Shown: piece by piece, positions 1 through 7,367 of the stretch
Layout: the number at the start of each line of letters is the position of its first letter
Position numbering within the stretch: position 1 is the stretch's first letter
Position numbers and translations under genes: made by a program
Notes under the pieces: generated by a model
Seen by the model: only the letters and a program-made list of their open reading frames with translations
The model's database searches: none
Told to the model about the DNA's origin: nothing
NCBI GenBank assembly: GCA_002319075.1
Contig: NVQB01000001.1
Location: 3,844,001 to 3,908,000, forward strand
Origin: Sphingobacteriaceae bacterium
GTDB lineage: Bacteria > Bacteroidota > Bacteroidia > B-17B0 > Aurantibacillaceae
Length of the DNA stretch: 64,000 bases
Reading direction: 5' to 3'

Positions 1-962
1 TAAGCGTTCGCAATACCAATAAAAATAGTTTTAACGATGCCTGCATGAAATGTCATGCTCCCGCTTCGAGCTTGGTCGAGAAGGCTCACCGCCAACTGCC
101 TGCTGCCAACCTGAAAAACTGTGTCTCCTGCCATATGCCATCCTCAGGGTCTACCGACATTCCACACGTTTCTGTTCACGATCATTATATTCGGAAACCC
201 ATTACAAAAAAAGAAAAAGAGAAGATCAAAACTTTTATAGGACTTTATTCTGTAAACGAAAAAAATCCGGATGCTTTAACACGAACAAAAGCTTACATCG
301 ATCAGTACAGCAAGTTTGATCAGAATCCCGTGTATCTCGATTCAGCTCTAAGTATTTTAAAAACGGTGAAAGATGCGAAGAAAAGTCTTGCTCTGCAGAT
401 TCAGATTTATTTTATAAAACAAAATTTCCCGCAGATCTTAAATCTTATAAATACCTATGGAGAAAAAAAGTGCGATTCTTTTTTTGTTACAAAATCTTTC
501 GAAAATAAGGATGCCTGGACTGCTTACCATATCGGTGAAGCCTTTTCGAATACAGGAAATACTCCTTCGGCTGTTAAATGGTTTACAAAGGCCGTTGCCT
601 TAGCACCCTACAATTTGGATTTTAGAAATAAATTAGGTTCGAACTTGGCCGCTTCTAACAATATGAACGGCGCTACAGAACAATTTGAATTTATCATGCA
701 GGAAAATCCAAAGTTTGTATCCGCCTACTCAAATTTGGGTTATATAAAATTAACTCAGGGCTTTCCTGCAGAGGCTTTCCGCTTGTATACACTTGGTAAA
801 AAATTAGACCCGGATAATGAAGCACTTTTATTAAATTTGGCGGGGTATTATATGTTTATGAAAGATAAAGTTTCTGCTAAAAAACAATTAGAAATACTCC
901 TTAAAAAAAATCCTAAAAATCAGAGAGCCGCCATGGCCTTACAGCAACTGAACAGATTATGA
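1..962 (+). CDS. Cytochrome c / TPR protein, 5' end outside the window
   Basis: The reading frame is open to the left window edge, with the first full codon at base 3, so this is the C-terminal part of a larger protein. Two CxxCH haem-attachment motifs are visible, C-M-K-C-H at 42-56 and C-V-S-C-H at 120-134. The first lies just before the first ATG at 45, so starting there would cut a haem site. The rest, roughly from base 490, consists of tetratricopeptide repeats with the usual A/G/Y/P pattern. Haem attachment implies an exported protein. Multihaem c-type cytochromes with C-terminal TPRs occur in Bacteroidota, but the electron partner is unknown. The stop overlaps the start of mltG (ATGA), which suggests translational coupling. 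Confidence 0.8.
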   Translation, partial: SVRNTNKNSFNDACMKCHAPASSLVEKAHRQLPAANLKNCVSCHMPSSGSTDIPHVSVHDHYIRKPITKKEKEKIKTFIGLYSVNEKNPDALTRTKAYIDQYSKFDQNPVYLDSALSILKTVKDAKKSLALQIQIYFIKQNFPQILNLINTYGEKKCDSFFVTKSFENKDAWTAYHIGEAFSNTGNTPSAVKWFTKAVALAPYNLDFRNKLGSNLAASNNMNGATEQFEFIMQENPKFVSAYSNLGYIKLTQGFPAEAFRLYTLGKKLDPDNEALLLNLAGYYMFMKDKVSAKKQLEILLKKNPKNQRAAMALQQLNRL

Positions 963-2002
963 GTAAGAAAAAGAAAAGCGGTTTTTTAGTTATCCTGGTT
1001 ATTCTTGCTATTCTTGTTACTGCAGGAATGTACTTTTACCAGAAATTCTTTAAAGGCATTAATTTAAAGGATAAAAATTACACCTACATCTACATCGAAA
1101 GGGACGACTCTTTTGAAGATGTAGTGAACGACATAAATTCTGAGAACATTATTGAGAATGTAAAATCCTTCGAATGGTTAGCCAAAGAAATGGATCTTGA
1201 AAATAGTATTCATCCGGGAAAATACCGTATTAACAATGGGATGAACATGCGCCAGATCATTAACATGATCAAATATAATAAGCAGGAAAAAGTAAAGCTT
1301 ACCTACAATTCGCAGATTCATGACCTTGAAGAATTTGTTGAATATACTGATGAAAAACTGGAGCTCTCGGGTTCAGAACTGGAAGATGTGTTAAGTGACG
1401 AAAAAAAACTACACGAATGGTTTAAACTAGATCCTGATAATAGTTTCGGACTTCTTGTACCAGGTGTGTACGAGGTTAGCTGGGCCATCACAACCGAAGA
1501 ACTCTTTGATATTTTGAGAGAACGTTATTCAAAAGTATGGAACAGCAACCGAGTAACTCAGGCAAAAAAACTGGGCTTCAGGGTAGCTGAAATTATTACC
1601 ATCGCTTCTATTGTGCAGAGTGAAAGTGCTATTGAAAGCGAACAGGAGAAAATTGCCGGTGTATACATTAACCGTCTCAAAAAAGATATGCGCCTGGAAG
1701 CTGATCCAACTTTAAAGTTTGCAAATAAAAATTTTGGTGCGCGAAGAGTTTATAATGTCGATAAAGAAATTAATTCGCCCTACAATACCTATCGTTACAA
1801 GGGACTGCCACCGGGGCCCATCTGTCTCGTTTCGCAACAAGCAATTGATGCGACCTTAAATTACAGCAAGCACAATTTTATTTTCTTTTGCGCGAAACCA
1901 GAATTGAATGGACTTTCAGACTTTTCAGCCACCTACGAGCAACATCGTAAATATGCCTCTGCCTATCAAAAAGCCATGAATAAAAAGGGGCTGGGGCGCT
2001 AG
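959..2002 (+). CDS. mltG: Endolytic murein transglycosylase MltG
   Basis: This 347-residue protein matches the MltG/YceG family, which cuts nascent peptidoglycan strands in the periplasm and thereby ends glycan chain growth. A single N-terminal membrane anchor lies at residues 9-26. The family core is clear: I-A-S-I-V-Q-S-E-S near 216-223, where Glu222 corresponds to the catalytic glutamate, then V-Y-I-N-R-L, R-L-E-A-D-P-T-L and the Y-N-T-Y-R-Y-K-G-L-P-P-G-P-I segment near 275-288. Length is normal for the family. The ATG overlaps the stop of the preceding cytochrome/TPR gene by 4 bases. Confidence 0.96.
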   Translation: MSKKKKSGFLVILVILAILVTAGMYFYQKFFKGINLKDKNYTYIYIERDDSFEDVVNDINSENIIENVKSFEWLAKEMDLENSIHPGKYRINNGMNMRQIINMIKYNKQEKVKLTYNSQIHDLEEFVEYTDEKLELSGSELEDVLSDEKKLHEWFKLDPDNSFGLLVPGVYEVSWAITTEELFDILRERYSKVWNSNRVTQAKKLGFRVAEIITIASIVQSESAIESEQEKIAGVYINRLKKDMRLEADPTLKFANKNFGARRVYNVDKEINSPYNTYRYKGLPPGPICLVSQQAIDATLNYSKHNFIFFCAKPELNGLSDFSATYEQHRKYASAYQKAMNKKGLGR

Positions 2003-2010
2003 AAGCAAGT

Positions 2011-2041
2011 TTTGCGAAGCCTTGTAAAATGTGTATTTTTG
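2011..2041 (+). promoter_or_regulatory. Bacteroidota-type promoter for the tryptophan dioxygenase gene
   Basis: TTTG at 2011-2014 and TATTTTTG at 2034-2041 are separated by exactly 19 bases. This matches the Bacteroidota sigma consensus TTTG at -33 and TAnnTTTG at -7. Transcription would begin near 2048, giving a leader of about 40 bases before the ATG at 2089. It starts immediately after mltG, separating the two transcription units. Confidence 0.62.
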
Positions 2042-2088
2042 GGGCTCCTGCACATCAAAAGATAAACAACTAGAAATACTTCCCGATT

Positions 2089-3087
2089 ATGGATAAGAAT
2101 ACTGAAGAAAAAATAAAACTTTTAGAAGATAAATACGGCCAAATGGGTCAGGACATTAACGGTTACCTGGATGGACTATTACTTTCAAATTATTTGACCT
2201 ATTGGGATTACATTCAGGTGGAAACTCTTCTTACTTTACAAAATCCTAAAACAGATTTTCCGGATGAGCAGATTTTTATCATGTATCATCAGATCACCGA
2301 ACTTTTTTTCAAATTAGCTTTAAACGAATTTGAGCAAATAGGAAACAACGGCCCTGTAATGTTACCAAATGGTAAGATGGATGGGTGGAAAGAAAAACTC
2401 GATCCTAAATTTTTTGCTGAAAGGGTAGGCCGCATCAACCGCTATTTTGAAGCGCTTACCAAATCTTTTGAGATCATGGTAGACGGTATGGAAAAAGAGC
2501 AGTTTTTACGCTACCGCATGGCCCTGCTTCCTGCAAGTGGTTTCCAAAGCGCCCAATACCGTAAGATCGAAATTTGTGCCACTGATTTTTATAATTTGGT
2601 AGACAAAGATGTTCGTCCTACTTATCAGAACCAACATCCTCCGATAGAGGAAATGTTTAAAAATATTTACTGGAATAAAGGTGCTACAGAATTAAGCACC
2701 GGTAAAAAAACTTTAACGCTTCTGCAATTCGAAAAAAAATACGGGAAAGAATTTGTAAGACTTGCTGAAGAATACAAAACGAAAAATCTTTGGGCAAAAT
2801 ATAAATCACTTTCTGAAGAAGATCAGAAAAATCAAAAAGTAATAAATGCTTTAAAAGAAATTGACGTGAATGTAAATGTCAACTGGCCTTTGATGCATTA
2901 TAAATCTGCCGTTCAGTATTTACAACAAAACACCGAAGATATAGCGGCAACAGGGGGAACTAACTGGCAAAAATATTTGCCGCCACGTTTCCAAAAACGT
3001 ATATTTTTCCCTGAACTTTGGTCGGAAGAAGAAATTGCCGACTGGGGTAAAGGCTGGGTGGTTACGAATGTTTTTAGAACCAATTAA
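2089..3087 (+). CDS. kynA: Tryptophan 2,3-dioxygenase family protein
   Basis: This 332-residue protein resembles haem-dependent tryptophan 2,3-dioxygenase, which opens the indole ring of L-tryptophan to N-formylkynurenine in the cytosol. Family landmarks are Y-L-T-Y-W-D-Y near 35-41, the segment M-Y-H-Q-I-T-E-L-F-F-K with a putative distal His67, the substrate-side motif S-G-F-Q-S-A-Q-Y-R near 151-159, and His271 in N-W-P-L-M-H, placed where the proximal haem ligand is expected. A G-G-T-N-W stretch follows near 290. Bacteroidota members diverge from the well-studied enzymes, so the family is firm but substrate specificity is inferred. It has its own upstream promoter. No kynureninase or hydroxylase gene lies nearby. 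Confidence 0.86.
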   Translation: MDKNTEEKIKLLEDKYGQMGQDINGYLDGLLLSNYLTYWDYIQVETLLTLQNPKTDFPDEQIFIMYHQITELFFKLALNEFEQIGNNGPVMLPNGKMDGWKEKLDPKFFAERVGRINRYFEALTKSFEIMVDGMEKEQFLRYRMALLPASGFQSAQYRKIEICATDFYNLVDKDVRPTYQNQHPPIEEMFKNIYWNKGATELSTGKKTLTLLQFEKKYGKEFVRLAEEYKTKNLWAKYKSLSEEDQKNQKVINALKEIDVNVNVNWPLMHYKSAVQYLQQNTEDIAATGGTNWQKYLPPRFQKRIFFPELWSEEEIADWGKGWVVTNVFRTN

Positions 3088-3148
3088 TTATTTCGGTTTT
3101 TTTATTCCGGCTTAAACACGAAATGAAAAACCCGTAACTCGAACTAAT

Positions 3149-4051
3149 ATGTCGATACAAGTAAAAAATATCACCAAATTATATGGCACTCAAAAGGCGT
3201 TGAATAATATTTCTTTTGAAGTAGGAAGCAATGAGATAGTTGGTTTTCTTGGTCCGAACGGTGCGGGTAAAAGTACCATGATGAAAATTCTTACCTGCTA
3301 TATTCCGCCAACACAGGGCTCTGCCACAGTTGGAGGTTTTGATATAGCTTCTCAAAGTTTGGACGTAAGAAAACAAATTGGGTATTTACCAGAACATAAT
3401 CCTCTTTACCTTGACATGTATGTAAAAGAGTTTCTTGAGTTTGCAGGCAATCTTCATAAAATAAAAAATTGCAACGCGCGTGTTAAAGAAATGATTGCGG
3501 TAACGGGATTGCAACTTGAACAGAATAAAAAAATAGGAGCTTTAAGTAAAGGTTACCGTCAGCGTGTAGGTCTTGCCCAGGCTATGATTCACGATCCAAA
3601 AGTGTTGATCATGGATGAACCCACTACCGGACTTGATCCCAATCAACTGGAAGAAATTCGTAACCTGATAAAATCGCTGGGTAAACAAAAAACAGTGATG
3701 TTAAGCACCCACATCATGCAGGAGGTTGAAGCTATTTGCGACAAGGTAATCATCATCAATAAAGGAGAGATTGTTGCAAACGACGAAACCAAAAACTTAC
3801 AAAAAAACAGCACCAAACAAATCATTACCGTCGAATTTGATAAGATCGTTTCTTCAGATTTGCTAAAAACAATTCCTCAGATTGACCAGGTGAATTTTCT
3901 TCAAAACACAACCTGGCAGTTAATTTCCTTATCAAAAGACGATGTGCGTAAAGAGATCTTTAACTTTGCAGTAGCAAACAATTTGGGCGTATTAACGCTT
4001 AATAAAGAAGAACAAAAGATTGAGGACGTCTTTAAAGAATTGACAAAATAA
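3149..4051 (+). CDS. gldA: ABC transporter ATP-binding protein, GldA type
   Basis: This 300-residue ABC ATPase has Walker A G-P-N-G-A-G-K-S-T at 35-43, a signature L-S-K-G-Y at 132-136, Walker B L-I-M-D-E-P at 153-158, and the switch His in S-T-H-I-M-Q. The segment G-Y-L-P-E-H-N-P-L-Y-L-D-M-Y near 78-91 and the overall length fit GldA, the ATPase of the gliding-associated Gld ABC transporter of Bacteroidota. The membrane partners GldF and GldG are not adjacent; in this phylum they are often encoded elsewhere. GldA homologues also occur in non-gliding species, so motility cannot be concluded. Confidence 0.85.
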   Translation: MSIQVKNITKLYGTQKALNNISFEVGSNEIVGFLGPNGAGKSTMMKILTCYIPPTQGSATVGGFDIASQSLDVRKQIGYLPEHNPLYLDMYVKEFLEFAGNLHKIKNCNARVKEMIAVTGLQLEQNKKIGALSKGYRQRVGLAQAMIHDPKVLIMDEPTTGLDPNQLEEIRNLIKSLGKQKTVMLSTHIMQEVEAICDKVIIINKGEIVANDETKNLQKNSTKQIITVEFDKIVSSDLLKTIPQIDQVNFLQNTTWQLISLSKDDVRKEIFNFAVANNLGVLTLNKEEQKIEDVFKELTK

Positions 4052-4112
4052 TAAAGCTTTTGCTTTTCAAACTTAACTGCTTCAAGTATAGAGCAAACAT
4101 TTATACCTTCCT

Positions 4113-4126
4113 CCAATAGCTATTGG
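4113..4126. repeat. 14-bp perfect palindrome between convergent genes
   Basis: CCAATAGCTATTGG reads the same on both strands and lies in the 101-bp space between gldA and the TonB-like gene, which converge here. No T-tract follows on either side, so it does not look like a standard terminator. Role unknown. Confidence 0.4.
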
Positions 4127-4152
4127 CCTTCGTCTTGCTTAGCGGTTTGTTA

Positions 4153-5220
4153 TCAGGGTCTGTACACTAAATTGTACTGCTGCAAAACAGGACTAGAAGA
4201 GGTTTTAAACTTCAAAGATTTTAAGTCGGTAAGAACCTGAGTAATTTCTTTTTGCTGACTCCTCGTAAAATCAAAAGCATTTGTAAAAACAGCTTTCTTT
4301 ACCTTCCCTTTTTCATCCAGCATTAGAGAAACATCAAATTTTCCGACAAGATTTTTTGCCACGAGAGCTTCTTTCAATTCTTTTTTAAAGGCAGCTTCGT
4401 CTGAAATTTCAGGCAGAGCAATAGCTGCCCCAGCATCAGAGCTGGCGGCAGAAGGTGGCGACATATAATTACCAGATCGCTCATTGCCCTCAGTAGACTT
4501 TAATTTTTTAGAATCTTTAGCACCGGCTACCACTTCTTTTTCGGAGTCGGATTCCTCTATCTTTTTAGTTTCTTCAGCCTTTGCAACAGCAGGCATGTCA
4601 CTGCCCTGATTCATTTGTTCTACCGGTGCAAGCACTTCATTCTTTTCACTGGCAGGAGCTGACATCGGTTTTGGCGCCGTCTTGATTTGGAAAGAAGTAA
4701 TGGTTTTTTGATCGTCTTTGAAGCTGGATTTAATTCCCTCTTTCATTGGAGCCTCAGGAGCAGTTTCTGATTCTGAAACAGGTTTTGCGTTTTCAGAATT
4801 AACCTGACCCGCTGATTGCGACGGATCCTGAGCTTCAAACTGAAGACCGCGATTTTTCAAAGTTCGCTCTTCCATGCTCTTTTGAAGCTTATCACCGCTG
4901 CTACTTTCAATGGCTAATTGATCCTCTTTAACAGAAGAAGTTTTGAGAAATAAATAAATGCTAAAGCCAATTACCAAAAACAATCCCGCTGCAGCATACC
5001 AATAGCCGGTAACCGACTTTTTCTCTTCATTAAAAACTTCCGAAAATAGTTTTGCATCTACCCGATTTTGTAGATCAAAAGCTTCTTTCTCATTTTCAAG
5101 CATGGCAAAACCTTCCAGGGCATCCTGATCAAAGGCATCAAACGACTCGTCCTGCTGAGTTTTTTTGTTCAGCAATTCTTTCAATTTGTGTTTATGCGTA
5201 TTATCCTTGTGGCTGCTCAT
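4153..5220 (-). CDS. Single-pass membrane protein, TonB-like, partner of the ECF sigma factor
   Basis: The protein has 355 residues. A charged N-terminal stretch contains F-D-A-F-D-Q-D-A-L-E-G-F near 27-38, resembling the D-A-x-E-G motif ahead of the membrane segment in many Bacteroidota TonB-like and BatA-cluster proteins. One membrane helix lies at about 73-93. A long low-complexity periplasmic linker rich in Ser, Glu, Lys, Ala and Pro runs to about 270. The last 85 residues, with S-L-M-L-D-E-K-G-K-V-K-K-A-V-F, look like a TonB C-terminal-type fold. The gene overlaps the upstream sigma factor by 20 bases, so the two are probably co-translated. An anti-sigma or signal-relay role is inferred from that pairing; no anti-sigma zinc-finger motif is seen. 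Confidence 0.6.
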   Translation of the reverse strand: MSSHKDNTHKHKLKELLNKKTQQDESFDAFDQDALEGFAMLENEKEAFDLQNRVDAKLFSEVFNEEKKSVTGYWYAAAGLFLVIGFSIYLFLKTSSVKEDQLAIESSSGDKLQKSMEERTLKNRGLQFEAQDPSQSAGQVNSENAKPVSESETAPEAPMKEGIKSSFKDDQKTITSFQIKTAPKPMSAPASEKNEVLAPVEQMNQGSDMPAVAKAEETKKIEESDSEKEVVAGAKDSKKLKSTEGNERSGNYMSPPSAASSDAGAAIALPEISDEAAFKKELKEALVAKNLVGKFDVSLMLDEKGKVKKAVFTNAFDFTRSQQKEITQVLTDLKSLKFKTSSSPVLQQYNLVYRP

Positions 5221-5791
5221 TTATCAGGGCTTCCATTTTTAATTTTAGATTTCTTTTTCCGTTTTGAATATAACTTTTTACGTCGTTGTTGCTAAATCCA
5301 GTTATATCCATAATTTCTACATAAGATTTGTTTTTTAAGTAAAACAACTCAATGCACATTTTTTGTTCTTTGTTTAAAAGGTCGATCGCTACTTCCATAA
5401 TTGAAATCTGCTTCTCCTTTTCTTTTAGTAGATGCTCAGGATCTGAGTAATCCATAAGCAAATGAACATTATCCTGCAGTTCAAGCTCTTTTTTGAGTGC
5501 ACTTTGCCTTTTTCTAAGTTCCATTAAACAAAAGTTTTTACTGTACACGTAAAGCCAACTCTTAAAATACTCTATTTTGTGTTTCTTAAGGTCCTTTATT
5601 AGGTTTGTAAAGATTTGAATAACAGCGTCCTGAGCCTCGTCTTTATTCTTTAAATACTTGATGCATAAACCCAAAACCAGATGTCCGTAGCGCTGGTAAA
5701 GGATTCCAACCAGTTTGTTGTCGCCCGACTCTGAAAAAACGTTAATCAGCTCATTGTCGGAATAATTGTTGTATTTATCGTTAAAAACCAA
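5201..5791 (-). CDS. ECF-type RNA polymerase sigma factor
   Basis: This 196-residue protein shows the two-domain layout of extracytoplasmic-function sigma factors. Region 2 spans about 25-95, with K-D-E-A-Q-D-A-V-I-Q-I-F and the F-K-S-W-L-Y-V-Y-S-K-N segment that contacts the -10 DNA. Region 4 spans about 138-183, a helix-turn-helix with L-N-K-E-Q-K-M-C-I-E-L-F and Y-V-E-I-M-D-I-T-G-F. The 20-base overlap with the following membrane protein implies that the activity of this factor is tuned by that protein. Target promoters are unknown. Confidence 0.88.
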   Translation of the reverse strand: MVFNDKYNNYSDNELINVFSESGDNKLVGILYQRYGHLVLGLCIKYLKNKDEAQDAVIQIFTNLIKDLKKHKIEYFKSWLYVYSKNFCLMELRKRQSALKKELELQDNVHLLMDYSDPEHLLKEKEKQISIMEVAIDLLNKEQKMCIELFYLKNKSYVEIMDITGFSNNDVKSYIQNGKRNLKLKMEALINEQPQG

Positions 5792-5836
5792 GAATAAAGC
5801 GATTTGGGGCTAAATTAATAAAATAACCAATAATAA

Positions 5837-5866
5837 TTTGGCATTTAAAATCAAATATTATCTTTG
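5837..5866 (+). promoter_or_regulatory. Candidate promoter of the YfiR-SpoIIE operon
   Basis: TTTG at 5837-5840 and TATCTTTG at 5859-5866 are 18 bases apart, close to the Bacteroidota consensus. Transcription would start near 5873. This lies inside the longest version of the YfiR reading frame and downstream of its only conventional start, the TTG at 5838, which conflicts with that start. Confidence 0.45.
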
Positions 5867-6413
5867 TGAAATTCATTTAAGTCTGTCTAAATCATTTAAA
5901 TATTTACTTGTTGTTTTTTGCCTGATTTCCCTCAAATTTCAACAACCTTCTACTTTTGACGCCAACTCAAAAATCAAGGCCGTATTTTTGTATAATTACA
6001 CCCGTTATTTTGAATGGCCTGATAACAAGAAAGTTGACAATTTTGTGATTTACGTGGTTGGTAAAAATGAAAATCTTATCACGGAACTTAAAATGCTTGC
6101 TACTAAGAAAAAAGTTGGAAACCAGGAAATTGAAATTAAAAATTCAGCCACTTTCGATCCGGCCATTATTTCTCACATTATCTATTTTGCGCCTGAAGCG
6201 TCTAAATCACTTAGTGAGGGCGCCTCTAAGAATAAGGGAAAAGGAACACTCATCGTTTCCGAAACTCCCGGAGGTGGGAAATCAGGAGCGAGCATCAACT
6301 TTATAGCCCTGGAAAATAAACTAAAATTTGAATACAATAAAAATGCAGCAGTGAAAGCCGGTTTAAAAACTAACGAAGATTTTAAAGCGCTGGCCGCCGT
6401 AAATATTGATTAA
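5838..6413 (+). CDS. YfiR-family (DUF4154) exported protein
   Basis: Up to 191 residues if begun at the TTG at 5838. The mature part fits the YfiR/DUF4154 family: K-A-V-F-L-Y-N-Y-T-R-Y-F-E-W-P near 47-61, a central H-I-I-Y-F segment, G-T-L-I-V-S-E, and the end pattern A-S-I-N-F-I-A-L-E-N-K-L-K-F-E-Y followed by A-A-V-K-A-G-L-K. In Pseudomonas, YfiR is a periplasmic inhibitor of the diguanylate cyclase YfiN; here the neighbour is a SpoIIE phosphatase instead. A hydrophobic signal segment (K-Y-L-L-V-V-F-C-L-I) precedes the mature part. No ATG lies between 5838 and the signal sequence. Because a promoter-like sequence overlaps the TTG, translation may begin at a rare codon such as ATT 5871 or CTG 5883. 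Confidence 0.8.
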   Translation: MAFKIKYYLCEIHLSLSKSFKYLLVVFCLISLKFQQPSTFDANSKIKAVFLYNYTRYFEWPDNKKVDNFVIYVVGKNENLITELKMLATKKKVGNQEIEIKNSATFDPAIISHIIYFAPEASKSLSEGASKNKGKGTLIVSETPGGGKSGASINFIALENKLKFEYNKNAAVKAGLKTNEDFKALAAVNID

Positions 6414-6426
6414 TATTAAACAAAAA

Positions 6427-7365
6427 ATGATGTGCAATTTGCGCCATATATCTAAAAACTTGCTTGTGGGCATCCTCATGCTTCTGAGTGCGGGCTTATG
6501 GTCGCAGGAAGATAGGCTAGTCCGGGCGCAGCAATTGATGCGTGCAAAAGCACCAGGATCTATTGAAAGCGCGGCAAAGGCAATCGATAGCGTTATTGTT
6601 AATCCACAAACTAAAAAGGATTATGTTTCATGGACTACCCGTGCATTTATTTACTTCCAGATTTACAAAGCCAACGACAAACAAAAATTAAATTCGTCCT
6701 ACAGGGATACAATCATCAACTCCCTGATAGTATCAAATAGTCTTCAGCCAGATTCAAGCTATCTTGTTCAAAATAATAGCCTGTTAACTAACCTGGCAAA
6801 AAACTACTTCAATATTTCACGCACTTTGCTCCAGGATTCTATGGATGCTGATAGGAGTATAATTGCTTACGGCAGGTATAAATCTATTAGCCGCCTTGTA
6901 GATCCTTCCATGGATTTTAAAACAGATGACATCAAATATTACCTGGCACTGGGCAGCCAATATTCTGCGGTTTTTATCAAGGACAATAATGATGCTAAAT
7001 CCCAGGAAATTGCCAAGGTGGCATTATTGAAAGTGCTTGAGCTTCAACCTGAAAATCCTACCGCAAACATTAATATCGGGCTTATGTACTACAACCAGGC
7101 TGTAAATTTGAGTAAGTCTTTAGATTACGGTGCAGATTTCTCTCAAATCGATATTGTTCAGGAAAACATGGTAAAACTCGCAAAACAGTCTGAGCAGTTT
7201 ATCTATAAAGTTTATGCTAACGATAATAAAAATCTTAAAGCAATAGAAGCCCTCTATTATATATACCGTATGTTAAATGAGCCTGCAAAGTCTGATGACT
7301 TTAAGAAAAAAGGTGAAGAACTGGGTATTAAATTTTCTGAGCAACCAGCTGATAAAGACAAATAG
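6427..7365 (+). CDS. Exported TPR-repeat protein
   Basis: This 312-residue protein starts with a signal peptide (L-L-V-G-I-L-M-L-L-S-A-G-L-W-S-Q) and continues with degenerate tetratricopeptide repeats, clearest around A-L-L-K-V-L-E-L-Q-P-E-N-P-T-A-N. The ATG at 6427 is preferred. The frame could extend upstream to a TTG at 6406 that overlaps the YfiR gene, but that adds only seven residues before the signal sequence. It sits 13 bases after the YfiR stop and 2 bases before the SpoIIE gene, so it belongs to the same operon and is probably a periplasmic scaffold. No specific family was recognised. Confidence 0.75.
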   Translation: MMCNLRHISKNLLVGILMLLSAGLWSQEDRLVRAQQLMRAKAPGSIESAAKAIDSVIVNPQTKKDYVSWTTRAFIYFQIYKANDKQKLNSSYRDTIINSLIVSNSLQPDSSYLVQNNSLLTNLAKNYFNISRTLLQDSMDADRSIIAYGRYKSISRLVDPSMDFKTDDIKYYLALGSQYSAVFIKDNNDAKSQEIAKVALLKVLELQPENPTANINIGLMYYNQAVNLSKSLDYGADFSQIDIVQENMVKLAKQSEQFIYKVYANDNKNLKAIEALYYIYRMLNEPAKSDDFKKKGEELGIKFSEQPADKDK

Positions 7366-7367
7366 CC

